The notes below the pieces were generated by a model. That model was not told the origin of the DNA. It did not search any database and was given only the letters and a program-made list of their open reading frames with translations. The translations under genes were made by a program, and so were the position numbers. DNA of 64,000 nucleotides from Cerioporus squamosus (taxonomy: Eukaryota > Basidiomycota > Agaricomycetes > Polyporales > Polyporaceae): contig JABYQS010000039.1 in NCBI GenBank assembly GCA_022592435.1, positions 62,001-126,000 on the forward strand, read 5' to 3'. Positions 22,208 to 33,777 of this stretch are shown here, piece after piece (positions within the stretch are counted from its first letter, which is position 1; every line of letters begins with the position of its first letter).

Positions 22208-22665
22208 TAGCGTCAGATTTAAGTAGCCCTGCCCATAAAATCGCAGTCGTCTACAGAATGCATTTAAATTTTAGTTAGTCTACCTCCTCTCGTCCGCGTT
22301 TTCGCTGAGCATCCCAACATCAATCCCATGGTAAGCTTCGCTCTATCGTATTCAGTGGGTGTACCGCGCAAAAGACGCTCGCTCCGAAGTGCGCCCGTAT
22401 GTAGGGCAAGAAGAGCCGTGATGGCATTAGCATTCAGGCGTTCTACCTAAACTTCTGCAGTTACAGGTCGTGTGCTCAGTACTACTTCAGTATGCTAACA
22501 GTACATCTGCCAGCTTACCCGCATCCCCCGGCCATCAAGTACGGCCTTGGAGAGCCCCAAAATCACAGCGATATAATATAACATCGACAACACGCACGAA
22601 AATCCATGAGTCTTCTCAACACGCACACATCTTGGCGCACCATCGTACAGTACAGCAGCAGTCTA

Positions 22666-25452
22666 TTATACAAGCATACCAGCGATGCCCGCGGCCTGCA
22701 TTGTTCTGTGGAACGCGTCGCTGTCAGCACACGCAGGCAAGCAGCAAGCAAGGGAGGAGAGCACTCACGAGATAAATCCGCAGACCATCGCCGACGCCGC
22801 GATTCTCGCGATGATCCGCGCCCGGGACGGCGCGAGTGCACTGAGCACGCCGACCTGGATACCGAGCGAGCCCAGGTTCGCGAACCCGCAGAGCGCATAC
22901 GACGCGATCGTGAACGCGCGGTCCGAGAGCGGGTTCGCGCTCTTCGTGATCGCCTGCAGCTCGAGGTACGCGACGAACTCGTTCTCGACGAGCTTCGTGG
23001 CAAGCAGCTCCGACACGCGCAAAATCTCGTCCCGCGGCACACCCATGAAGAACGTGACGGGGTAGAAGACGTAGCGCAGGATGAGCTGGAGGGTGAGTGC
23101 GTGGATGCCGAAGCCTCTGCCGATCCAGGTGAGCAGGCCGTTGATCATCGCGACAAGCGAGACGACCGTCAGCACGTTCGTCCTGCGAAGCAAGTGGGGT
23201 CAGTTTCTCATGTCTCATGCGGAGCGAGTGGGCAAGTGAGTACGCACAGAATCTGGCCGGCGACGACAAGTCCGAAGAGAGCGCCTTGCGAGAATGCATG
23301 GAGCGCGTTCGCAGGCTTGTTCTTCTCCTCGCCGCGATCAACGGTAACATGACCGCGGGTGACGGGCTCGTCCAACTCGGGGAGGCGCATTTTCGAGATC
23401 GCAATGGATGCAGGGATAGACATAACCGATGCGGTGACCAAGTTCTCCGGGGGGACTCCCAAGCCGATGTATGCAGACAGCACCGAGCCGGCGATGGTGG
23501 AGAACCCGGAGGTCATCATGAGGTGCAGTTCAGACTCGGTCATGTAGTCGACGTAGGGGCGGACGAGGCATGCAGATTCTCCCTGACCGATAAACGGCGA
23601 TGCAGCGGCGACGACGGCCTCAGCACCGGAGATGTCCATGATCTTGAAGAAGAACCAAGCGCTGCGGGCGATCAGCGAAGGGAGAAGACAATTGTCCGCA
23701 GATTACTCACAAGCCACGGATGAGCCACTGCATGACACCGAGGTAATACATCATCTGCACGAAGGCGATGAAGAAGATGATGGACGAGAGGGTGTTGACG
23801 AAGAACCAGTGCTTGCCCACGGTCTCAGCGTCGAAGAAGAACTCGGCACCGGCGAGAGCCTGGGAGAGGAAGTCGGAGGCGAGGAACGCGATCCACTTGA
23901 AGATCGAGAATCCCGCGCCGGACTTGAGCACAAACATGGCGATCGCCTGCTGGACGAACAGACCAACAAGGACGGTCGGCCTTCATAGTGTCAGCACGCG
24001 TCCGACTCCGAGATGAGACAGGCAGGTGGACTCACCATGGAATATGACGCCGGTGCTTAGAGGTGGCCCAGAGACAGAACTGGAAGACGAACAGACCAAG
24101 GACGGAGATCGCGCGGTCGCCGTAACCAGTGTTCTGTAAAGCCGTATATCAACGTTCTTCGCATAAGCGGGTTAGTACGAGCAATGTACTGACGCCTTGG
24201 AGCTTGAAACCGAAGGCCGAGCCGAAGACGATGCCGAGGAGGGCGAGCCAGCCCATGCCCAGACGGATAGAGTAGGGCAGCTTGAAGAACGGTGTCTGGA
24301 CGCAAGGAATCCATACGGTCTCAACAGGGCGCGTGACAACGCGGTTGGGGATGAACCGGAAGGCGATCACGCTGGAGATGTAGGGTTAGCGGGAGATCTA
24401 TGCGTGTCCGGAGGAACCAGGGGTCATGTGCAAGTAGGATCCGCTGAAGCATATGGCCAGCAATGACAGATGCACGGAGAAGACTCGTCGAGACAAGGAA
24501 GCCGGTGAAAGCTAGACACAGCCGTCTCGCACGTGCCAACCTTGGACGTCGTTCAGCTGCGAGAGCAATGCTCGTCACGGAGTTCGTCGTCACTACGACG
24601 ATCTTGGAGAGTGGTGTCATCTTGCGAGAAGACGTACGGCTCTCGCTGCTCCGTCTCTTCTCTCGGACCAGCCCATCGTATATACATGCCCCAGAACCGT
24701 AAGGTCATGTGCAGATTGGTCCGTCCACCGCCATGCGGCACACGAACTCAGCGATCACGGCGAGGTACGAATCGAACGGAAGATGCCCATGGCAAGCAGG
24801 AGAGCAAGGGGTGGTGGTAGGAGAGCAAGAGCAGTCGCGGTGGAAGCAGCCAAGCTCGAGAGTGCGAGCGATGACATCATGCCCAACAGCGCTCTCCCTC
24901 ACCCTCTCCCCGTCTCCCTCCATGACTACCCAATCCTATGCACATTTGCCCAGCATCCTCGAAGGTAGAAAAACACTCACATAATGAAGAACCACGCCCA
25001 GAAGGTCTGCACGATCCTGCAAACGTGACGGACGGATCAGTAACGTGTGACGCCCGAGGAAAAAAAGCGCGTCGCGGGTAGCCCAAGCGCAACGCGATCG
25101 AGTTCGCCGTCGGCAGGCCAAGCCCACGCGCAAGCACATCGACTATAAAACAGAGAACGCACCATCTATGGCGGGTCGCGGGGAGGATGGTCGCGCAGAT
25201 CCACCAGCCGAGGATGACGGCGGCGAGGGCGACGAGGACGAGCGGGCGGAAGCGCCTGTAGCCCTTGGTGAGCGCAGAGACGTCCTCGTCCTCGTCCTCG
25301 TCCTCGGGCTGGGCGGCGCTGGCCTTCTCGGGGTCCTTGACCTGCACGTCGGTGCTGACGTTGGTGGGGTCGACCTTTGCGATCGAGTCGTCGGCGGAGG
25401 ACTGGGACTGCTTGCGGTGGAGGCGCTCGGCCTGGTCGATGCCTGTGCTCAT
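22666..25452 (-). CDS. Concentrative nucleoside transporter (CNT family)
   Basis: Eight exons with agreeing phases: 25163-25452, 24981-25016, 24194-24371, 24036-24133, 23711-23980, 23248-23661, 22769-23182 and 22666-22720, giving 584 residues. The N-terminus is cytosolic, with an Asp/Glu run (DEDEDEDV), followed by a first helix ([20 protein letters not shown]). CNT-type sequence then runs throughout: [52 protein letters not shown], the substrate-site region [51 protein letters not shown] and [24 protein letters not shown], ending in the pore helix [14 protein letters not shown]. CNTs couple nucleoside uptake to H+ or Na+ at the plasma membrane. The second intron is 609 nt, the rest are short. 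The 3'-terminal exon gives [20 protein letters not shown] before the stop. Confidence 0.93.
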
Positions 25453-26628
25453 CTTGACGTTGACCGTAGCGTTAGCGGCGACCGTGTCTTGTCCGGGGAC
25501 GCGGGCGAAGCCGAGCGGAAGCAGGGGGCAGCGGGGCACACGAGTGCAGCAGGGAGCGCAGCGGCGGAGGGCAGGATGATATACTTCTCGGAGCAAGATT
25601 TGGCGTTGGCGCTGTGGACGAGGGCCCACGCGGTCCGCTGCCATCAATCTCCAACCGGAGTGCCTGGCCCCGATCCGCAAGATAAGCCACCAGAGCCGCT
25701 CCAGTTCGCCCCGACAGCCCCGACAGGCCAAAAATGCCGGCCCCGCGCGCGCTGGTCCGTCTCTGCTGTGCGCTCCCGCCGGCATATGCATACCCTGTGG
25801 TTCGCTGCGTACTTGCCCAGGGTTAACTCGCGCGGGGTCCTCGCGCGGGCACACGGGCATGCACAGCCAACCTCCCGCTGAACATACTAGCGTACCTGTT
25901 GCTGATGGCGGACGGCACGCCTGTCCAACTGCCCCGACTAACGCTCCGTATCAACCAAGCACCGTATGCACGTCGCCTCCGCCTAGCGGCCTATCCACAC
26001 CACTTATCAGTCCCATGCCCATATCACTCTCCTCACCGCCCTGCCTCGGCATATCCCATGATACGCCCTACGGCGTGCGCCCGACCGTGCACACTCGGAC
26101 GCTTTGGCACACCGTCGGCGATGCGCACGCGAGCATGAAACAGCCAAGCAGACATCACCGCGCTGCACGACCAGCGACGCCGACGCATCAGTCGAGACTG
26201 CGTCCACTTGCTGCCCCTCACACGACCCCGCCGGTGACATAAAGTGCCCACAGCGCGCGCCGTCTCTTGTTTCCTGCATGCCAAGTGTGAGATAAGAACC
26301 ACGCACCATGGTACGCCGACGCCACAGCTGCAGCAGGCTGCAGGGGAGCACAGCTATCTTCACCTAGTACCAATCCGTCCAGCCAGGTCCCAGTCCACAG
26401 CCCGTATATCATACACACCGACAATTGTCGTACTTGCGGTCCCTGATCCTCTCCGATACGGCCGCCTCGAGCACCCGCGAACCGACTCTCGGACTTCCAC
26501 CACGTCAACCTTGTCCCGAGACCCCGCGCCACGACGCGCAAGTCCCGAGAGTGATTCGTGAACCGTGAACCGCTGAGCAATGAGGAGAGCCGCACCGCCA
26601 TCCACGAAGGAGCGACTCCCGTCGACCT
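25453..26628. other. Intergenic, upstream of the CNT gene
   Basis: About 1.2 kb without a supportable gene. It includes the CNT promoter and the 3' flank of the DCAF7 gene. Confidence 0.4.
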
Positions 26629-28682
26629 TCAGACCTTCAACGCCTTGATAGACCTGCCCATCGCGATCGCAATCCACTCCCCGGGCCCCGTCGTGTGCCC
26701 GGTGTTCATCGCCATCCCCGCAATCTGCGGCGACCACGCCATGTTCACGATCTCGCTCGCCCCCGTGTACGCCATCACCGGGTCCTGCACCACCCGCTTC
26801 TTCGCGTCCGGCCGCGGCGAGCTCAGCCCCGTGCTCGCGTTCCGCGGCGACGCAGCCGCGTTCTGCGACGTGTACGCCGACAGGTCCCACACCAGCAGCT
26901 GGCAGTCGTCACCTGCGGGTTTCGAGGGCACGGTCCCGGAGCGAGGCCGGAAAAGACGGGAGAGTGAGCACGACATCGTGATTACCGAAACATCGAGAGC
27001 ACAAGTACGCACCGACTGTCCCGAGCAGCTGCGAGTCCGTCGAGCTCCACCCCAGCGCATTCACCTGCGCCCGATGCGCCCTTAGCTCCATGACCGGCTG
27101 CCCCGGGCTCCGCATGTCCAGAATCTGCACCTCCGTCCCGTCCATGTGGAACGTCGACATGTAGTTCGAGTCCGCGGGGTTGAACGCGATGCGCAGCAGC
27201 GGCGACGTCGGCGGGCGCGCCGAGCTTGACGGCGACGCGGACGGGGGCGGCATGTTCTTCGGCGCCGGCGTCTCGTACAGGATCGTCGAGTGCTCGAGGC
27301 TCCGCAGGTCGAACGCGCGCAGCGAGCCGTCGGCACCGACGGACACGAAGATGTCCGTGGACCCCGGCAGCCACGCGACGTCGTATACCTCGCGGTCGTG
27401 TGCGATGAGCTGTGTGATGGCGGTGGACGTGTCGATGTTCCAGACGGTGCATGTGGTGTCGACGGAGGAGGTAACGACGAGGCTCGGGGACTTCTCGTTC
27501 CAGGAGAAGCTCGTGAGCGGCGCCCCCGTGTTGTTGTTCTGCACTTTGCTTTGCTGGAATGCAATACAGTCAGAACACCGGAAGATAGTGAGGCACTCGG
27601 CAGAAGAGTGTGTCATATGTTTCAGAAGGTCATGGTTAACCTCGGATCTGGGATCGAGACAACGATCTCTGTGTAGGAAGCAGAGCTTGGTGCATACGCT
27701 ATCGCGATTCTTGCGAGCTCAGTGTGACCTTGATGGGCCGAAAGAAGTCCGTCCGCGTAGCTTTGTACATGTCGGTCGCAGGTGCAAACATCCAGGAGCC
27801 GGACCAATCTTGCACGAGGGAAGGTACCCGAGCACCAGAAGGATCCGAGCAGCCAGTGACCCAGGAACGAAGCTCAGAACGCCAGAAATGCGATACAGAC
27901 CCACACAAGTCGGGGTGCGCAATGAGGGACTTATGGGTCCACCGGCTGATCGAACATATGAATGCACTTCTCCCGGTCGGCCCCTCTCACTTCAAATTCC
28001 CCACGACGCACATTCAAGTCCAAAGCAGACAGACCACTCACCCCAGACAGCGCCGTCTTCAACGTCAACCGATGCCCGCCCCCACTCGACTGGCGCCCCA
28101 CATACGCACTCCCCGCGGCAGGCCCGTCGCTCGCATACTCCCACACCCGCAGCGCGTCCCCCGTCGTCGCGAGCAGCTCCGCGCTCGCCGCCTTCTGGCT
28201 CCACGCGAAGCTGTTCGCGGTGCCCGGCTGCCACTGCAGCCGCGTCGCGGGGTACCCGTGCTGCGCCTCGACGAGCGTCACAAAGTCCGGGTAGTCCCCA
28301 AAGTCGTCGTCCTCGACGAGCACGCGCTCGTCCTGCAGCCCCACGATCGCGATCCGGTTCCGGTAGTCCTGCGTCAGCGAGGCGATCCCCAGCCGGAAGG
28401 CGGAGCGCGGCCGCATCTGCTGCCCGGGGCGGCGGACTTGCACCAGTCGAGTGCGTACACGGGCCCTGGGTGGCGGGATCGAGCGGGTCGTGGAAGTAGT
28501 ACGGGAGACAGATCGTTGGTGTGCGCACATAGTGGGCATGGGTTGCGGGAACAAGCAGTGCGGGTGGGTGTGGCGATTGGAGGAGGAGGGGAGGGCGAGG
28601 TGAGATGGGCTTCTCGCGCAGATCCAAGGACGGCAGACCACTCACAGGGAGCCTCGTACTGGAGAGATGTCGTCTGGGTCAT
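26629..28682 (-). CDS. DCAF7: WD40 protein of the DCAF7/HAN11/TTG1 family (frame break near 28.4 kb)
   Basis: Exons 28646-28682, 28042-28465, 27013-27553 and 26629-26912 give about 428 residues once a 1-nt frame break is allowed. The start MTQTTSLQYEAP|WPVYALDW matches the family. Following blocks are FRLGIASLTQDYRNRIAIV, the long central repeat with LTSFSWNEKSPSLVVTSSVD and TTCTVWNIDT, LIAHDREVYDVAWLP, FVSVGADGSLRAFDLRSLEH, NYMSTFHMDGTEVQILDMR, VNALGWSS, CQLLVWDL and IVNMAWSP. Family members are beta-propeller scaffolds that bind DYRK-type kinases and serve as DDB1-CUL4 receptors. The first part of exon 2 (DWCKSAAPG) and the rest (SAFRLGIAS) are in different frames with no usable splice sites between. 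The break falls in GC-rich sequence at about 28395-28435, so an assembly indel is likely. Intron 2 is 488 nt. Confidence 0.9.
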
Positions 28683-29441
28683 GATCGGCGGCGATTCGTA
28701 GTGTCTGCGCAGGCTGGTCTTCGCGCGCACCGGACTCACTAGATGTTTCATGCGCATCGGAGGTTCCCAAGCGAGCGAGAGCGTCCGCAGCGTACGAGTA
28801 CACCCAAGGGTAGTCACCAGACAGAAAGTCAGCGAGGATGGGAGTTATCATCGCGGACGGGGCACTTGCCTCAAGGTTTACTGCCTGCGAACTCGTGTTT
28901 CCGTGTATCCGCGGACCTCGAACGGCGACGCAACTTCCAGTGTTATCCGTGCGCGTGAGAGGTCGTCTAGTCGTACAAACGCAACAGCAAATCGGAATAT
29001 CTAGTCAAGCAGCATGAACGAGCGAAGCAGAGCACGTCGCAGTCGCAGTTGAAGTTGAAGTGCACTTGCGCCTGAATCTCGCTTCAACGCTCGACACCGG
29101 CGCCTAAACCGAATACGCTGAGCGTTCGGTGATGCCTGCTCTGCAATTCTCCGCGAATAACATCAAGTATGTACGCACACTTGCAACGGCCGATTGTCAC
29201 TCAAACGAAGGGGGTAGTTTCAACAGATAGATTGAGCAAGAAAACCTAAAAGACGTTACTAGGAATACACGGTATTACAAGCAGCATGATGATCGTGGAC
29301 ATCGTTATGGATATATTAGCGTACAAGAAAAGTCGTCGCTACTCCACACCACCGCTACTGGCACACGACGCGCCGCACCGCGACGCGTCTCTTGAGGGCA
29401 TCCTCCCAGTATCGTACATATGGCGACAAGGGGGATGGCGA
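28683..29441. other. Intergenic between DCAF7 and the sugar transporter
   Basis: DCAF7 promoter on one side, sugar-transporter 3' flank on the other. No gene recognised. Confidence 0.4.
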
Positions 29442-31528
29442 TCAGTGGCCAGCACCCGGAGGCGCGTACGTCTTCTCGCCGATCGCACCCTCGTGCTCGT
29501 ACAGTGGGGGAAGGGGCTTGAGGCCCTTCTGGCGGAAGATGTACTTCCGGATGTTGTACGGGAGCGCCTTGAGCTGGTATGCGGCGTGAATGTGTGTGGG
29601 GACGGAGAACACCTGGTCCAGCTCTTCGAGGGAGAGCGCCTTGGTCTCGGGGAGGAAGAGCAGGATAAGGACGAAACCGATCGCGTTCCAGCCGGCGTAC
29701 CACCCGAATGCACCAGTGGGCGTGAACGCGTTGAGCAGACGGGGGAAGGTGATGGCGACAACGAAGTTGAAGAACCAGAGGACGGCGGTCGCGTAAGACA
29801 TGCCGATGTCACGGATGTACAGTGGGAACGCCTCCGCCGAGTACGTGAACGGCACAGGACCTTCACCGGGGGAGTACGCCATCGTGAAGAGGTAGATACC
29901 GAGCGCTACAACGGCGATGCGGGCCTTGCTGTCCTCGGGGATGTAGAATGCGAAGCCGGTCATGAGGAGGAAGAGAGACATGAGGGGGAACGTCACGAGG
30001 AGGAGGTTGCGACGACCGAAGGTGTCGATGGTGTACACGGCGGGAAGGGCGAACACCCAGTTGAGCATGCCAAAGCCCCACGACGCGATGAGAGCCTGGA
30101 TGTTCGAGAAGTTGGCCTGCGAGAAGATGTTCGACGAATAGTAGGCGATGACGTTGACACCGCAGAACTGCTGCATGAACATGACGATACCGGAGGCGAG
30201 AGTGGCACGACGGTTGCGGGGGACGGTGAACATCTCCATGAAGAGGTTGCGGCCAGTCTGAATCTCCTTCTCCGCCTCGAGCAGGACGTGGATATAGTAC
30301 AGGTCACGCGCCGCCTGGATGTCGGACTTGCGCAGACGGCGGATGGACTCGTACGCCTTGTCGTAGCGACCCTTCGAGATGAGCCAACGGGGCGACTCGG
30401 GGCAGAAGTAGACTTGGGTCATGATGAACAACGCAGGAACACCAGCCTGCAAGCAGATGCCGTTAGGATCTGCTGTTACCGCAAGAGAGACAAAAAGTAC
30501 TCACACTGCCGAGCATGAGACGCCAGTTGAGACCAGTGATCCCTGCCGGATCGGGGACGTGGTAGAACGCCAAGCTCATCACCGTACCGAGCATAATACC
30601 GAACGCCGTCCACATTTGCCTGAACAGCGAATGTCAGTCAAGGCGTAGGACTGGACGAATGCGAGCTACATACCACATCATGACGAGCGCACCACGGATG
30701 GGCGCGGGAGTACACTCGGCAGCGTATACGGGAACGGTTGCGGACTTCGGGCCGATACCGAAACCAAGAATGAAACGGGCGATGAACATGTGCCACCAGG
30801 TGTTGGTGAGACCCTGCCAGATACACGTGACGAAGGAGACAAAGGCGGCGATGAAGATGGTGCCGCGGCGTCCGAAGTATCTGTTCATGGGCGTGGAGAC
30901 CCAGCAGCCGATAAGACCACAGCAAAGCTAATCAGAAGCCTCGTGAGATGGGTGGCGCGGCGATAGCAGGAGAGCGGCGAGCACGTACGTATGGGGCACC
31001 GTTGATTAGACCGAGCAGCCACTGGTTGTTGCTGACGTCCTGGGGGATACCGATCTGGTCGGGGAAGAACAGGTTCGCACCGTTGATGACCGACTCGTCC
31101 ATCTATCACGGATGTCAGACAAGAACAGACACGAAGCGAAAGCAGACGAGACTTACACCCTGGACGGCCGCGGAGAGCGAGCAGAGGATAACGAGGTAGT
31201 AGAGCTGGAGGGGCTGGTCCCACCGGTGGGTGAGCTCGCGACGAAGGACCGCCTTCTCGGCCTCGTCGAGGTGGGGAAGGGACTCGAAGGCGAGCGGGTC
31301 CTGGGCGACGAGAGCACCCCGGCGGAAGTCCTCCTCGAGGTGCCCGAGACCGTGCGACTTGGCGAAGGCCGAGGCATCGTCCATAAGCTGGTCATGAGGG
31401 ATACCGGCGAGGGGATTCGCGAGCTTGATGTTAGCGGCGGTGTTATCGATGTGCTTCACCTCCTTGTCGTACTCGGAGGAGATAGACTCCTGCTGCTTGA
31501 TGGAGGACTTCTCGTTCTCCTTGGACAT
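29442..31528 (-). CDS. MFS sugar transporter (sugar porter family)
   Basis: Exons 31157-31528, 30989-31102, 30674-30927, 30505-30619 and 29442-30446 have consistent phases and give 619 residues. A roughly 110-residue hydrophilic N-terminus (DDASAFAKSHGLGHLEED) precedes the first helix. Sugar-porter signatures follow: N-R-Y-F-G-R-R-G between helices 2 and 3, RFILGFGIG and YAAECTPAPIRGAL near helix 4, CPESPRWLISKGR in the central loop, QQFCGVNVIAYYSS in helix 7, DTFGRRNLLL between helices 8 and 9, YSAEAFPLYIRDIG in helix 10, and LPETKALSLEELDQVF at the end of helix 12. The protein is expected in the plasma membrane; the substrate cannot be read from sequence. A minus-strand TATA box lies about 130 nt upstream, followed by a C-rich tract with possible carbon-catabolite-repressor sites. 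Confidence 0.93.
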
Positions 31529-31657
31529 GATGGGCGCGTGCGGGGGGATGACGTCGCGTGAGGGGGGAGAGGAGGTTCCAGTCTCGACTGAGGCGCGCCC
31601 GAGAACAGAGGACGGCGGGAGAAGGAGAGGACGAGGAGACGGGATGCGGGGGTCGGG

Positions 31658-31665
31658 CTTATATA
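31658..31665 (-). promoter_or_regulatory. TATA box of the sugar transporter
   Basis: On the minus strand this reads TATATAAG, about 130 nt before the start codon at 31528. Confidence 0.55.
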
Positions 31666-32086
31666 CATTTTCGAGGGCTCTGCGTGCATCAGGGACGTGA
31701 TCAGAAGGCGCCGAGGACTCCACTCTCGCGAACCACATCCACTGCCGTTTTCGGAGCTCGCAGCGCAGGCAGCCGAGTGATCGTGTTGGGAGGTCTGAGC
31801 CGCCTAACCGATCAAGCAGGCGCCGCCCCGCCGGCTAAGCGACCCCAGCCTCCCCGTGATCCCCCGCTTCCCCCGCCCCCCGCCCCGCCCCCGTCTTCTC
31901 AGCTTCTCTTCCCCGCCGCGAACAGACGCGACCTCACCGCGATTCTTCTGAGATGCGTCGGCGTGCAGCGGGTGCGCGAGAGCCCCGGACGGCCCTCCTC
32001 ATCCTGCACCGTCGAGCACGGACCCCTTTCCGCCACGCTCTGATCTGGGGTTCCAATGCCCCGGCGGCTGAACGTTGCTGGATTCT

Positions 32087-32130
32087 AAGCCTCCTCAATT
32101 GCTTGTTTTATTTCTCATTTTATTTCCCAC
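32087..32130 (+). repeat. Left arm of a 44-nt inverted repeat
   Basis: Begins AAGCCTCCTCAATTGCTT, continues with an AT-rich TTTATTTCTCATTTTATTT and ends CCCAC. Its reverse complement recurs at 32349-32392 with 41 of 44 positions identical by eye. The AT-rich arms stand out in a GC-rich region. Confidence 0.85.
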
Positions 32131-32348
32131 ACCTTCGGCTATGAGGGTATGACGACACCCATCCCGCCTCTGCCTCTTGAAAGTCCTCTCGCCTGTCCAC
32201 CTCCAGGAAGGCGTTTGAGACGCGGTTTTCGGAGGTCATGAGCAGAGTTCAGACTGGAATGAAGCCACTGGCAGCGGTATATAGGCGCATGGACCTTGGG
32301 CTTGCGAAGGTGAACGGGTGGGCAACCGCTCCTGCTGCCCCACCGCCG

Positions 32349-32392
32349 TGAGAAATAAAATGAGAAATAAAGTAAGCAATTGAGGAGGCTTT
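32349..32392 (-). repeat. Right arm of the 44-nt inverted repeat
   Basis: Pairs with 32087-32130 across a 218-nt spacer. The arms could be terminal inverted repeats of a small non-autonomous element or could form an RNA hairpin. No ORF lies between them and no clear target-site duplication was seen. Confidence 0.85.
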
Positions 32393-33777
32393 CTCTCACC
32401 TCTTTCCGGCATGTCGGCCTGTCGCGCTCTGAGCGCAGTTTCCAACGGCGTGCCCGCTCTCTTCCATTGACGCTGTCCAGTGTGCCGTAACCCGTATCTC
32501 CTCTCGATGGCACCACTGCACCCGTTATAATTTTGCGTTTTCGCCCTCCCTGCGGCCTCCCGCGCAACCCCCGCTGGGATACCGCGAATCGACCAAGTTT
32601 CTCATGGCAGCTTGGCACTCGCCCACCGAGGACTGCGCGAGTCAGCACGAGACTGATTGAGGCTGATTGAGCACACACCCGTTTCGCTTACGGATCACCG
32701 ACGAAACGCTTCCATCCATCCCCGCTCGGTCCTGGGCCCTGTGCTGATCGTCCCGCCCCCGCCTCCGCCCCCGACTGAGACGATCGTTCCTGGACGGACG
32801 TCCGGTGACGCCTCTCGCCCCCCAGCGGTGGGCACCATCAGGCCGCATGCGTGTTTCGAATCGACGCGTTTTACGAATTCCCGGCGTTGAGTAGCATCGG
32901 AACCGCACGGAAACTTCAAGCGACAAAATTTGCGCGATCGGTCGTCCCATCGATCGTCTTTGTGGCGCGTTTCGCCCCAAGGGGCGGGTCGGAGCATCGG
33001 TCCGGCGCGCGCCAACGGCGGAGAGGCGGGGCCTAAACCCCTTTCCCCGGTCCCGTCGCGCGCAAGAAATTCTGTGCCGGGGACAGGGACGGCGAGCATG
33101 ACGTTCGTCGCAACAGGTCGCAGCCGCGAGTCGGACTCGCCCCGAAGCGTCGACGTCGCCCGCGACTCGCCCGTCTGTCGTCCATGCTCACCGCCCGGCT
33201 GCGAGCAGCGCCGCTCAGGCAGACTCGGTGACACCCCACAATGCACATCGTCCCCCGGAATATGCAGACGTGCTAGCCGAGTTCAGCAGAGATCCGGGGG
33301 CGCAGACGCAGGTTAGACGTTCCCAAGCGCTCGCACCGGAGAAGGGCGATGCCTGACGTCATCTCGTCGGCCGCGGCGGGAATGCATTCGCCCGCCCCGC
33401 ATCCCCGCACTGCGTCGACATCGAGCACGACCACGACGAGTTCACCCAGCCGATGACGCCGCTGACGTACCGCGACCTTCTGCAGAAAAAACGCGTCGGC
33501 GAGCAAGAGACAACGCACATCCAACGTCTGCGCCCCGTACGTCAGCGTGCCTGATAGAATTCAAGCCTTGGGAGACCGGGGCGCGTTCACACATCCCAGT
33601 GTCCCAATCAAGCCGAGCGCAAACGCTCTCCACCGCCCACGGAGACACTCCCCAACATCCTGACTGCTGGAATGCTCACCTGAGAGTAGACTGACAGTGC
33701 ACATTGCTGTGTCCAGTATGCGTAGGAGGCGCCGCGTTCGCACCAGGAGGGGTATCTTGGGAAATAGCACCTAAATA

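Larger units (their letters stand above)
31666..33777. other. GC-rich intergenic region upstream of the sugar transporter
   Basis: About 2.1 kb with no gene I can support. It includes a C-rich tract at about 31846-31904 and a 44-nt inverted repeat pair (separate entries). Open frames here reflect GC richness rather than coding character. Confidence 0.45.

Noticed and set aside
24877..25860. 327-codon minus-strand ORF as a separate gene
   Set aside because: Its middle part is exon 1 of the nucleoside transporter. The rest is 5' flank and intron read-through.
27180..28701. Long plus-strand ORFs opposite DCAF7
   Set aside because: They are Arg/Pro/Ser-rich antisense shadows of conserved WD40 coding sequence.
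29286..30518. 410-codon plus-strand ORF
   Set aside because: It is the antisense shadow of the sugar-transporter exons, which have unmistakable family motifs.
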